Shown piece after piece: positions 1 through 6,674 of a stretch of 16,842 nt of DNA; the first letter of the stretch is position 1; the number at the start of each line of letters is the position of its first letter. The DNA lies in the NCBI GenBank assembly GCA_904502115.1, contig CAJGDW010000026.1, positions 1-16,842 on the forward strand, given 5' to 3'. The position numbers and the translations under genes were made by a program. This DNA comes from Paludibacteraceae bacterium. Its GTDB lineage: Bacteria > Bacteroidota > Bacteroidia > Bacteroidales > Paludibacteraceae. The notes beneath the pieces were generated by a model. That model worked only from the letters and a program-made list of their open reading frames with translations. It was not told where the DNA came from and did no database searches.

Positions 1-29
1 AGTGTAAGGTAGCAGGAGTTTTTTTTGTT

Positions 30-1160
30 TTAAAGTAGAAATTCGTATAGATTAGTATTATTAATTCCGTAGAATTGGGCATTTGGATAATATTCTGTGA
101 ATTTTGCTGGTGCTTTAATATTTTTTTTGGCAGAACGCTTTATTTCAAAACCAGTAATGATGCCATCCTCTACTTCTATCAAATCAACTTCTTTTTGTTG
201 CTGTGTTCGCCAAAAATAATGTTGTAAAAAGGTTCGTTTATTATACAAGTTGCGTTTTATACGTTCGGTTATAATAAAGTTTTCCCACATATGTCCAACT
301 TCTTCTGGTTGTCTCATGGATATGGGAGACATGTTGCCAATAATGGCATTTCTAATTCCCATATCGTAGAAATAGATTTTTTTAGAAAATTTTAATTCAT
401 TTCTAAGGTTATTTGAGTATGAGGGCAGGGTATAAATGATAAAATTCTTTTGTAAAATATCGATGTATCTATCTATAGTTTTTGCATCTATCCCAACCAA
501 TTGACTCAATTCATTTGTGGATACTGTAGAACCTATTTGCCAAGAAAGAGCTTGTAATAACTTAACCAATTTGTCTGGTTTTGCTATATTATTCTCTTCC
601 ATTAAATCCTTATATAAGTAACTATTAGCAAGTTCCTTTAAAACATCTTTTTCATCTCCTAAATTATTAATAACTTCGGGGTAGTATCCATATATGAGTC
701 TATGGTCTAACATTCTAGTCTCTTCAACTATATTGGTGTGCTTAACCATTTCTGCAAAGGATATGGGCAGAAGTTGAATTTCTCTTTTTCTACCAGTTAA
801 TGATTCGTTCACAGCCTTGGTTAATAGAAAAGAAGAACTGCCAGTAATAATAACAGGAATATGGTTTAGTTTATCCGCCATTATTTTAAGCATTTCACCA
901 ATGTTTTTTATTTTTTGAGCTTCGTCTATTAGTAGTGCGTTATGATTGGCAGTTAAAATTTTAAGGAAATTCTCAGAGACATTTTCAAACATGTATTTTG
1001 CATCTGTATCGTCGCCGTTAATACGTAAAACATTATTTGTGTCTTTGAATATATCTTCAGAAAGAGTGGATTTTCCCACTTGTCTAGGGCCGATGATGCT
1101 TACTACCTTGTTAAGGTTAAGTGCATCTTTTATTTGTTGTGTTACAATGCGATTTATCAT
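30..1160 (-). CDS. AAA ATPase with C-terminal DUF4143 domain
   Basis: A 376-residue protein of the common prokaryotic AAA_14/DUF4143 ATPase family, whose cellular role is generally unknown. Seen: Walker A GPRQVGKST at residues 24-32, Walker B ALLIDE at 75-80, and a sensor-like TGSSS at 106-110. A winged-helix-like stretch lies in the middle (about 205-245). A C-terminal PD-(D/E)XK-like pattern has EVD at 324-326 and E-x-K at 339-341. The frame is open upstream to an ATG at 1181, but that ATG overlaps the predicted -7 element (1179-1186), so I chose the ATG at 1160. This start gives a leader of about 12 nt and the usual INRI-type N-terminus. It has no partner gene on its strand. The sequence is AT-rich and a tandem repeat lies just upstream, so it may be an accessory gene. 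Family assignment is firm; function is not known. Confidence 0.9.
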   Translation of the reverse strand: MINRIVTQQIKDALNLNKVVSIIGPRQVGKSTLSEDIFKDTNNVLRINGDDTDAKYMFENVSENFLKILTANHNALLIDEAQKIKNIGEMLKIMADKLNHIPVIITGSSSFLLTKAVNESLTGRKREIQLLPISFAEMVKHTNIVEETRMLDHRLIYGYYPEVINNLGDEKDVLKELANSYLYKDLMEENNIAKPDKLVKLLQALSWQIGSTVSTNELSQLVGIDAKTIDRYIDILQKNFIIYTLPSYSNNLRNELKFSKKIYFYDMGIRNAIIGNMSPISMRQPEEVGHMWENFIITERIKRNLYNKRTFLQHYFWRTQQQKEVDLIEVEDGIITGFEIKRSAKKNIKAPAKFTEYYPNAQFYGINNTNLYEFLL

Positions 1161-1178
1161 CAGTATGTAGATTTTAGG

Positions 1179-1210
1179 CAAATATAGGTGTTTTTCTTTA
1201 AAAATGCAAG
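1179..1210 (-). promoter_or_regulatory. Bacteroidota-type promoter of the DUF4143 ATPase gene
   Basis: Read on the minus strand, TATATTTG (1186-1179) fits the -7 consensus TAnnTTTG. A CTTG (1210-1207) lies upstream with 20 bp between TTG and the -7 element, which is normal spacing. It predicts a start near 1172, just ahead of the ATG at 1160. This is a motif match only. Confidence 0.6.
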
Positions 1211-1290
1211 TTTTTTAGGAGTTAAGTCTGTAAATTCTTTAAGTTTTTAGGAGTTAACCCCGTAAATTCTTTAATTTTTTAGGAGTTTGG
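1211..1290. repeat. 32-bp tandem repeat, about 2.4 copies
   Basis: The core TTTTTAGGAGTTAA recurs with TAGGAGTT at 1216, 1248 and 1280, an exact 32-bp period. A second shared block, GTAAATTCTTTAA, lies between the cores. The third copy is cut off after AGGAGTTTGG. A further AGGAGTT lies at 14-20, on the far side of the ATPase gene. The array fills the divergent gap between the ATPase promoter and the lipoprotein promoter. Its role is unknown. Confidence 0.75.
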
Positions 1291-1323
1291 AGTAGAGTTT
1301 ATATATAAATCCGATTAGTTTTT

Positions 1324-1535
1324 ATAAAGTGGAATTTTGGTATTAAAAAGTTATAAAATCTACAATAAAATTATATCTTTGTAAAATAGAATGTTATAAA
1401 AATAAATGATATGAAAAAACTAATTAGTTACATAGCAATGGCATTGGCTTGTTTGTCAATGACATTAGTGGCATGTCAGCCACCAACTACCGACGAACCT
1501 AATGGTCCTGATACTCCAAGTAATCCAGACCAACC
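1324..1535 (+). repeat. duplicated 5' block, copy 1 (promoter, signal peptide, linker)
   Basis: About 210 bp is nearly identical to 2526-2737, at a constant offset of 1202 bp. I count two mismatches in the 87 bp before the ATG and about five in the first 125 coding bases. Similarity falls sharply beyond the linker. Confidence 0.85.
1374..1381 (+). promoter_or_regulatory. -7 promoter element of the first CBM26/FISUMP lipoprotein
   Basis: TATCTTTG matches TAnnTTTG and stands 29 bp before the ATG at 1411. The -33 region is weak (GTTAT near 1350). The same element occurs in the duplicated block before the second gene, which supports it being functional. Confidence 0.55.
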
Positions 1536-2520
1536 ATCAGAACCAGTGTTGCCAAAAGATTCTACCATCGTGTATTTTGTTAATGCTGATAATTGGGAAA
1601 CTGTGAATGCTTATATTTGGTTGTATGCTACAGATCAAGGTGTATTTCCCTGGCCAGGCAAACCTGCTACTTTATGCGACGCAAAAGTACACGATATGGA
1701 CGTATATTGTTATAAATACCAAACAGATCAAGCCGATATGATTCTTTTTCATAACGGAATAGGTTCACAATCAGCCAATATAGCAATAGATAGAACCAAA
1801 CCTTATTTCTACAATAATGTTTGGTATGCCAGTTTAAGTGATATCCCTGCCCCAAAAACAATGTATAACGGTTACGAATACATAGATATGGGAAGTGGTA
1901 CATTGTGGGCTGCACATAACGTTGGTGCCAATTCTATTACCGAAGTTGGTGATTATTATGCATGGGCAGAAACTACTCCAAAAGAAGAATACTCTTGGAG
2001 CACTTATTTACATAGTGCACATATCTACAATAATGCAAAAGAATTAACCAAATATTGTAACTTAGCAGAGTATGGTTATAATGGATATGTTGATGTGCCA
2101 ACCAATCGTTATATAGATGACGAAGATGACCCTGTTCATTTAAATTGGGGTGGTAGATGGCAAGTCCCAACAAAATATGATTTTAGTTTGTTATTAGAAA
2201 ATAGTATAATAAAGATTGATCACGATTCTTTAGGTACAAAAGGGGTTAGATTTACCAGTGTGATTAATGGCAATACACTTTTCTTTCCTTATACAGGCTA
2301 CATAGACGGAACATGGAAGTACGATTCTTCTAGAAGAGTGGCAGTGTGGGGGGCTGAGCTTGCTGGCGATAGTTTTGCAGCAGAAGAACAAGTGCCCAGT
2401 AATGCTGTTTATCTTCATATTATGATAAACCAAGGTCAAGTAACAAAAGGCACTTATTTGTTTAGTCGTAGTTTTGGCTTGCCTATTCGTCCTGTAGTGT
2501 ATAAAAATCAAATAGAATAG
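1411..2520 (+). CDS. lipoprotein with CBM26-like and FISUMP-like domains (copy 1)
   Basis: A 369-residue predicted surface or periplasmic lipoprotein. Seen: a signal peptide ending in the lipobox LVAC (Cys22), then a Pro/Asp/Asn-rich linker (23-50). Next is a domain (about 52-142) resembling starch-binding module 26, with YFVNADNW, a WPG motif at 81-83 and a PYFYNNVWYASL close. The C-terminal domain (about 153-365) has the pattern of the Fibrobacter succinogenes major paralogous (FISUMP) family: YIDMG, WAAHNVGA, GDYYAWAETTP, NWGGRWQVPT, NGNTLFFPYTG, and IRPVV near the end. A carbohydrate-binding or surface role is inferred from the families. No catalytic motif is seen. It is paralogous to the next gene over its whole length. 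AT-rich composition contrasts with the downstream leu operon. Confidence 0.85.
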   Translation: MKKLISYIAMALACLSMTLVACQPPTTDEPNGPDTPSNPDQPSEPVLPKDSTIVYFVNADNWETVNAYIWLYATDQGVFPWPGKPATLCDAKVHDMDVYCYKYQTDQADMILFHNGIGSQSANIAIDRTKPYFYNNVWYASLSDIPAPKTMYNGYEYIDMGSGTLWAAHNVGANSITEVGDYYAWAETTPKEEYSWSTYLHSAHIYNNAKELTKYCNLAEYGYNGYVDVPTNRYIDDEDDPVHLNWGGRWQVPTKYDFSLLLENSIIKIDHDSLGTKGVRFTSVINGNTLFFPYTGYIDGTWKYDSSRRVAVWGAELAGDSFAAEEQVPSNAVYLHIMINQGQVTKGTYLFSRSFGLPIRPVVYKNQIE

Positions 2521-2525
2521 TTTAC

Positions 2526-2737
2526 ATAAAGTGGAATTTTGGTATTAAAAAGTTATAAAATCTACAATAAAATTATATCTTTGTAAAATAGAATGTTGTA
2601 AAAATAAATGAGATGAAAAAACTAATTAATTACATGGCAATGGCATTGGCTTGTTTGTCAATGACATTAGTGGCATGTCAGCCACCAACAACCGACGAAC
2701 CTAGTGGTCCTGATACTCCAAGTAATCCTGACCAACC
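2526..2737 (+). repeat. duplicated 5' block, copy 2 (promoter, signal peptide, linker)
   Basis: Partner of the block at 1324-1535. It carries the same -7 element TATCTTTG (2576-2583), the same short leader and the same signal peptide. After this block the second gene has an extra SNPDQP unit in its linker, and the mature domains diverge. Confidence 0.85.
2576..2583 (+). promoter_or_regulatory. -7 promoter element of the second CBM26/FISUMP lipoprotein
   Basis: TATCTTTG matches TAnnTTTG, 29 bp before the ATG at 2613, as in copy 1. No terminator is visible between the two lipoprotein genes, so the second may also be read from the first promoter. Confidence 0.55.
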
Positions 2738-3761
2738 TAGCAATCCTGATCAACCTGTAGAACCAGAACAACCCAAAGATTCTACTACGCTGTATTTTGT
2801 AAATGCCGAGGCGTGGGCAACTGTCAATGCGTATGCATGGTTAGATGGGGGAAATCCTATTGTAGCATGGCCAGGTGAAGCTGCTACCAAAACTGACCAA
2901 CAAGTACATAACTTTGATGTTTACAGCTACAAATTTCAAAGCGATTTGGCCAATAGAATTATCTTTAACGATGGTACTAACCAAACAGGCGATTTAACCT
3001 TTGAAGCAAGCAAACCTTATTTTTACAAAGATGCTTGGTATGCATCGCTAGAAGAAATTCCTGCACCAGAACGTCCAAAAACCTATTACAAAGGCAACGA
3101 ATACATTGATATGGGTTATGGTGTATGCTGGGCTGCATATAATGTGGGTGCTACAAGTGCCATAGAGAAAGGTAATTTCTATGCATGGGGAGAAACTACA
3201 CCTAAAGCAGAAAGTGAATACAAATGGAATTACTATAAATGGAGTGCTCATGTAAACAACGATGCTAAAGAACTGACAAAATATTGCTATGATGCAGAAT
3301 ATGGCTATAATGGTTATACTGATGATAATCGTGCAGTGGACCGTGTAGATTATCCTGATGCCGATAATTGGCCAGGTAAATGGACATTCCCTACAGAAAG
3401 TGATATGGCAGATTTAGTAGATCCAGAAAAGAGTACGATACAAATGGGTTACGACTCTACCACTGTAGCAGGTACAGCTAGGGGTGTTAAGATTACAAGT
3501 AAAAAGAATGGTAATGTTTTGTTCTTCCCTTATACAGGAGTTATTGAAAATGGTTGGTTATATGATGATTTCCGTAAAGTAGCTATTTGGGGAAATCACT
3601 TGCCAGGAGATTCAAGACCTCAAGAACAAAATCCTTCTAAAGTAGTTTATTTGAACATCAATATTAATCAAGCAATTGTTACTAAGCGCGTAGATCTAAT
3701 GAACCGTTGTAATGGTATGCCGGTTCGTTATATGGTGTACACTTCTCAATTAGACGAATAA
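2613..3761 (+). CDS. lipoprotein with CBM26-like and FISUMP-like domains (copy 2)
   Basis: A 382-residue paralogue of the preceding gene with the same architecture: lipobox LVAC (Cys22), acidic Pro/Asn linker, CBM26-like module (about 58-150) and FISUMP-like domain (about 163-377). The linker has an extra SNPDQP unit, apparently a small in-frame tandem duplication. The CBM-like module keeps YFVNAEAW, AWPG and PYFYKDAWYASL. The FISUMP-like domain keeps YIDMG, CWAAYNVGA, FYAWGETTP, WPGKWTFPT, NGNVLFFPYTG and PVRYMVY. The mature parts of the two proteins differ at roughly half their residues by eye, while the first 40 residues are almost the same. A glycan-binding surface role is inferred from the families only. 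The gene ends before a strong terminator-like hairpin. Confidence 0.85.
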   Translation: MKKLINYMAMALACLSMTLVACQPPTTDEPSGPDTPSNPDQPSNPDQPVEPEQPKDSTTLYFVNAEAWATVNAYAWLDGGNPIVAWPGEAATKTDQQVHNFDVYSYKFQSDLANRIIFNDGTNQTGDLTFEASKPYFYKDAWYASLEEIPAPERPKTYYKGNEYIDMGYGVCWAAYNVGATSAIEKGNFYAWGETTPKAESEYKWNYYKWSAHVNNDAKELTKYCYDAEYGYNGYTDDNRAVDRVDYPDADNWPGKWTFPTESDMADLVDPEKSTIQMGYDSTTVAGTARGVKITSKKNGNVLFFPYTGVIENGWLYDDFRKVAIWGNHLPGDSRPQEQNPSKVVYLNININQAIVTKRVDLMNRCNGMPVRYMVYTSQLDE

Positions 3762-3776
3762 ATTCCATAATAAATA

Positions 3777-3815
3777 AAAGTCGAGAGAGGTTCAACCAAT
3801 CTCGACTTTTTTTTT
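3777..3815 (+). terminator. factor-independent terminator after the lipoprotein pair
   Basis: Stem AAAGTCGAGA (3777-3786) pairs exactly with TCTCGACTTT (3800-3809) around a 13-nt loop, followed by a T run to 3815. The next ATG is at 3833, only 17 bp after the T run, so no promoter fits between hairpin and gene. It may be leaky or act as a leader hairpin of the next gene. Confidence 0.8.
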
Positions 3816-3832
3816 GACTCCTAATTTATATC

Positions 3833-5965
3833 ATGAAAAAAATACTGTTCTTTTTAACACTATTGCTAGGCTTATCGGCTTGCCAAAGCCCCGATGTTAG
3901 CTATGCTAAATTAGAGAGTATGGCATTTGATAGCGAAAGCTATACCATCAAAGAAGGCGACGAATTGTGGCTATCGTCGTACATTACCATGGCACCCCAA
4001 GAGGTAGCCGATACCGTAACCGTTAAATGGGAAGTATCGAACACCGAGTTGGCTTCTATTACCGATTATGGTACCGTAAAAGGCCTTAAAGAGGGGTTGG
4101 TAACCGTGACCGCATCGGCTATGGGCTTAAAAGCCACTTGTCAGGTAAGCATTGCTCCGCTTAAAATTAAGGAGTACAGCCTAGCTTCGTCGTTAACGGC
4201 GTATGTAAACGAAGCCATCGAGCTTCCTATTTCGGACGTAAAACCCTCTCGTGCACCGCTGTATCGTATCAAATGGGAATCGTCTAACACCGATATTAAA
4301 CCTACCTTGGTAGATGGCAAATGGGTGATCAATTCGGATGTTCCTGGTAAAACCGTGTTAACGGCCAAAGTAAGCGGTTTAGAAGACAAAACCTGTGCGG
4401 TAGAAGTAAAAGTACGTCCTATTAGTACGTTTACCTTGTCCGATAAAAATCTAACCCTATTGGTAAGTCAAAAAGATACCCTTACGTTAACCATGGCGCC
4501 CGACAATGCATCGTACAAAGATATCGAGTGGAGAAGTACCAACGATAAGGTCGTTACTGTGAACCAAAAAGGTGTGATTGAAGCCGTTGGCGAGGGCGAA
4601 GCAGTGGTAACCGTAACACACTATCCCGCTAACGAATCCGATAAATTATACGAAGCGCAATGTACGGTAACCGTAACCAAAACCCCACCGGTAACTAGCT
4701 TGGAGGTAAGTCCTACTTCTTTAAGCATGAAAAAAGGCGATGTTACGTTTGTGTCAATCAACAATATTCAACCAGCGGGTGCGCTCGCTACTACCTTAAA
4801 ATGGGAAATAGCCGATCCAAGCATTGCTAAAATAGCAGGAGGTACTGTCAATGGTTTGAAAAAACAAATCAACGCGCTAAAAGCAGGTACTACTACCTTA
4901 ACCATTAGTTCGGCATCGGGCTATAAAAAAACGGTATCCATTACGGTAAATCCTATTTCTGCCACGGGAGTTACTATCCCTGAAGCCGATACAAAAGCTT
5001 GTGTATGGGCAGGCACCTCGTACACATTTGGTGCTACTTTGCAACCTAGCAATACCGACGATAAACTTGTTTATGCGATTTATACAACGACATCGAATGC
5101 ACGTGGTTCAGCTAGTATTTCGGGCAATAAAATTACTTTCGATGCCGAAGCCGAAGGTGGGTTTGTTATTTCTGTAAAAGCTATAAGCCCTAGTGGAACA
5201 ACCACTGTTTCTCAAAGTTTTTACATATACGCTATTCAAGATAAACCCATGAACCAATGGTTCAATGCATGGGTTGACAACCATCAAACAGACTATTACG
5301 GTACGTTTGGTATGTACGAAAACATTACACACCGTGTAAAGGTACCCAATATGCCCACCAATATTCAAATAACCAATGTTACACGCTCGTTGAGTGGGAG
5401 TAGTTATCATTCTGTAATTTACAACAGTGCGCAACAACGCTTGTATTACGTAAAACAACCTGTTGCTAAACCCGAAAAATATTATGCAGATGAATACAAT
5501 GACGGTGAGGTAAATGCGCAGTTAAGGAGTTACGGCACCATGGTTACCTACAAGGTAAAAATAACCGACTCAAACGGCCTTACCAAAAGCGTAGATGGTA
5601 TTCCTATCTATTGTTATGCTACTTGCTTGGGTTATTTGAACTGGCCTGATGCTAAGTCGAGTTACGATGAAACTTATCAAATTGGGCATACTGGGTTTAA
5701 TACTTGGTACAATAACTACGTATTAGAATCGGGCGCTCTAACTACCGTGAACGCCTCTAAAACCAAGTTTCAAATGGCTGCAATTTACGTTGGTCCTAAG
5801 ACAGGTAGTCCATCTACCCATAGCATAAAAATTTATAAAGAGGGTAGCGAAATTACTTGGACCGCAACGGGAGAATACAAAACCTTGTTACTGGGCCAAG
5901 GAGTAAAATCCGCATTTGGTTATTCGGATGATGATTTGCCTTATATCCGATACAGAAGGCCTTAA
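3833..5965 (+). CDS. lipoprotein with repeated Ig-like (Big_2-type) domains
   Basis: A 710-residue predicted exported lipoprotein. Seen: a short signal peptide with lipobox LSAC (Cys17), then four Ig-like repeats at about 25-108, 112-193, 195-283 and 288-375. Several carry Big_2 hallmarks, such as a KWEVSNTELASI-like strand followed by GTVKGLKEG and VTVTA. A fifth, more divergent repeat spans about 377-465. The C-terminal 240 residues, rich in Tyr, Asn and Gly, match nothing I recognise and may be the functional module. Big_2 domains usually act as spacers or adhesive modules on surface proteins; a specific ligand cannot be named. The gene is richer in GC at third positions than the two lipoproteins before it, so it is probably not part of the same duplication. 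A clear terminator follows. Confidence 0.85.
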   Translation: MKKILFFLTLLLGLSACQSPDVSYAKLESMAFDSESYTIKEGDELWLSSYITMAPQEVADTVTVKWEVSNTELASITDYGTVKGLKEGLVTVTASAMGLKATCQVSIAPLKIKEYSLASSLTAYVNEAIELPISDVKPSRAPLYRIKWESSNTDIKPTLVDGKWVINSDVPGKTVLTAKVSGLEDKTCAVEVKVRPISTFTLSDKNLTLLVSQKDTLTLTMAPDNASYKDIEWRSTNDKVVTVNQKGVIEAVGEGEAVVTVTHYPANESDKLYEAQCTVTVTKTPPVTSLEVSPTSLSMKKGDVTFVSINNIQPAGALATTLKWEIADPSIAKIAGGTVNGLKKQINALKAGTTTLTISSASGYKKTVSITVNPISATGVTIPEADTKACVWAGTSYTFGATLQPSNTDDKLVYAIYTTTSNARGSASISGNKITFDAEAEGGFVISVKAISPSGTTTVSQSFYIYAIQDKPMNQWFNAWVDNHQTDYYGTFGMYENITHRVKVPNMPTNIQITNVTRSLSGSSYHSVIYNSAQQRLYYVKQPVAKPEKYYADEYNDGEVNAQLRSYGTMVTYKVKITDSNGLTKSVDGIPIYCYATCLGYLNWPDAKSSYDETYQIGHTGFNTWYNNYVLESGALTTVNASKTKFQMAAIYVGPKTGSPSTHSIKIYKEGSEITWTATGEYKTLLLGQGVKSAFGYSDDDLPYIRYRRP

Positions 5966-5985
5966 AAAGTGGCACCATTTTTAAG

Positions 5986-6026
5986 AATAAACCGCAGAGA
6001 CAGGATGTTTTTGCGGTTTATTTTTT
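5986..6026 (+). terminator. terminator of the Ig-like lipoprotein gene
   Basis: Stem AATAAACCGCA (5986-5996) pairs perfectly with TGCGGTTTATT (6012-6022) around a 15-nt loop and runs into T6021-6026. A second AT-only inverted repeat follows at 6022-6049 (arms TTTTTATTTTG and CAAAATAAAAA). Confidence 0.8.
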
Positions 6027-6053
6027 ATTTTGGTAGTACAAAATAAAAATAAT

Positions 6054-6152
6054 CACCCCGTTAGGGTGTATTTTACAAAATAAATTATTAATTTTATACC
6101 CGAAGGGGTTGAAATATTGGTTTTTTGTCGATATTATACCCGAACGGGATTA
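6054..6152. repeat. three short palindromic GC-rich repeats before hipB
   Basis: Two direct copies, ATACCCGAAGGGGTT (about 6098-6112) and ATACCCGAACGGGATT (about 6136-6151), lie in otherwise AT-rich DNA. A third, CACCCCGTTAGGGTGTAT (about 6055-6072), is in opposite orientation. They share a C-run, GAA or TTA centre, G-run form. They could be hipB operators or copies of a dispersed Bacteroidota repeat; I recall similar sequences followed by GAAATATTGG, as in the middle copy. Confidence 0.55.
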
Positions 6153-6166
6153 AAGTAGAAGGATAT

Positions 6167-6361
6167 ATGATTGGTGAATACATCAAACAAAAGCGAAAAC
6201 TTTTTAGGCTGACGCAAATAGAATTAGCCGACAGAACAGGGGTGGGTATTAGATTCATTAGAGAATTAGAAAATGGGAAACCTACTGTTCAACTAAACAA
6301 GGTAAATCAAGTATTAGAACTTTTTGGCGAAACACTATATCCGCAGAAAATAAATGAATAA
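6167..6361 (+). CDS. hipB: HipB-like XRE-family antitoxin/repressor
   Basis: A 64-residue helix-turn-helix protein with the typical Cro/CI pattern: KQKRKLFRLTQIELADRTGV, then FIRELENGKPTVQLNKV and a short LGETLYP-like tail. The frame is open back to a TTG at 6125, but that extension would be encoded by the GC-rich repeat. The ATG at 6167 has AGAAGGA just upstream, so I chose it. The stop overlaps the start of hipS by 8 bp, and hipS overlaps hipT, so the three are almost certainly co-transcribed and translationally coupled. In the family, HipB represses its own operon; in hipBST systems it is not the main kinase inhibitor. Confidence 0.88.
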   Translation: MIGEYIKQKRKLFRLTQIELADRTGVGIRFIRELENGKPTVQLNKVNQVLELFGETLYPQKINE

Positions 6362-6674
6362 GGCAAAGATATACGTAAACCATATTTTTTGTGGTATTCT
6401 TGTAGAGAATGCTGATGGATACTTTTTTAAGTACGACTCAGATTATCTTAAAAGAGAAGACGCAAAACCGCTTAGTCCTACTATGCCATTGCAAGAAGAG
6501 GAATTTGAAAAAGAGTTTCTGTTCCCTGTATTTGATGGACTTATTCCAGAGGGTTGGTTATTGGATATTATAGACAAGAATTGGAAAATTAACCCCAGAG
6601 ATAGGATGAAGCTATTAATAACTTGTTGCAAAGATTGCATAGGCAATATAACGGTTAGCAAATATGAAGAATAG
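6354..6674 (+). CDS. hipS: HipS-like protein (stand-alone HipA N-terminal subdomain)
   Basis: A 106-residue protein matching only the N-terminal subdomain of HipA (Couple_hipA type). Diagnostic stretches are YFFKYDSDYL, a KPLSPTMPL core, FPVFDGLIPEGW and CCKDCIGNITV near the end. In the described E. coli O127 hipBST system this small protein, not HipB, is the antitoxin of the HipT kinase. The gene order and overlaps here are the same (8 bp with hipB, 11 bp with hipT). Its shortness is not a frameshift artefact by appearance: it ends at the natural subdomain boundary, and the next protein starts with its own N-terminal module. The antitoxin role is inferred by analogy. Confidence 0.82.
   Translation: MNKAKIYVNHIFCGILVENADGYFFKYDSDYLKREDAKPLSPTMPLQEEEFEKEFLFPVFDGLIPEGWLLDIIDKNWKINPRDRMKLLITCCKDCIGNITVSKYEE

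Noticed and set aside
1161..1181. Longer ATPase start at the ATG ending at 1181
   Set aside because: It overlaps the predicted -7 promoter element at 1179-1186, so the transcript should start downstream of it; the ATG at 1160 gives the usual family N-terminus.
1211..1290. CRISPR array
   Set aside because: The repeated unit is contiguous and AT-rich, with no spacers and no cas genes nearby.
6125..6166. Longer HipB start at TTG 6125, adding 14 residues
   Set aside because: The extension is encoded by the GC-rich repeat, starts with a rare TTG and has no ribosome site; ATG 6167 has AGAAGGA just upstream.
6664..6674. hipS/hipT as a single hipA broken by frameshift
   Set aside because: HipS ends at a natural subdomain boundary, and HipT begins with its own Cys/His motif and the usual HipT-like N-terminus. 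The overlap matches known hipBST operons.
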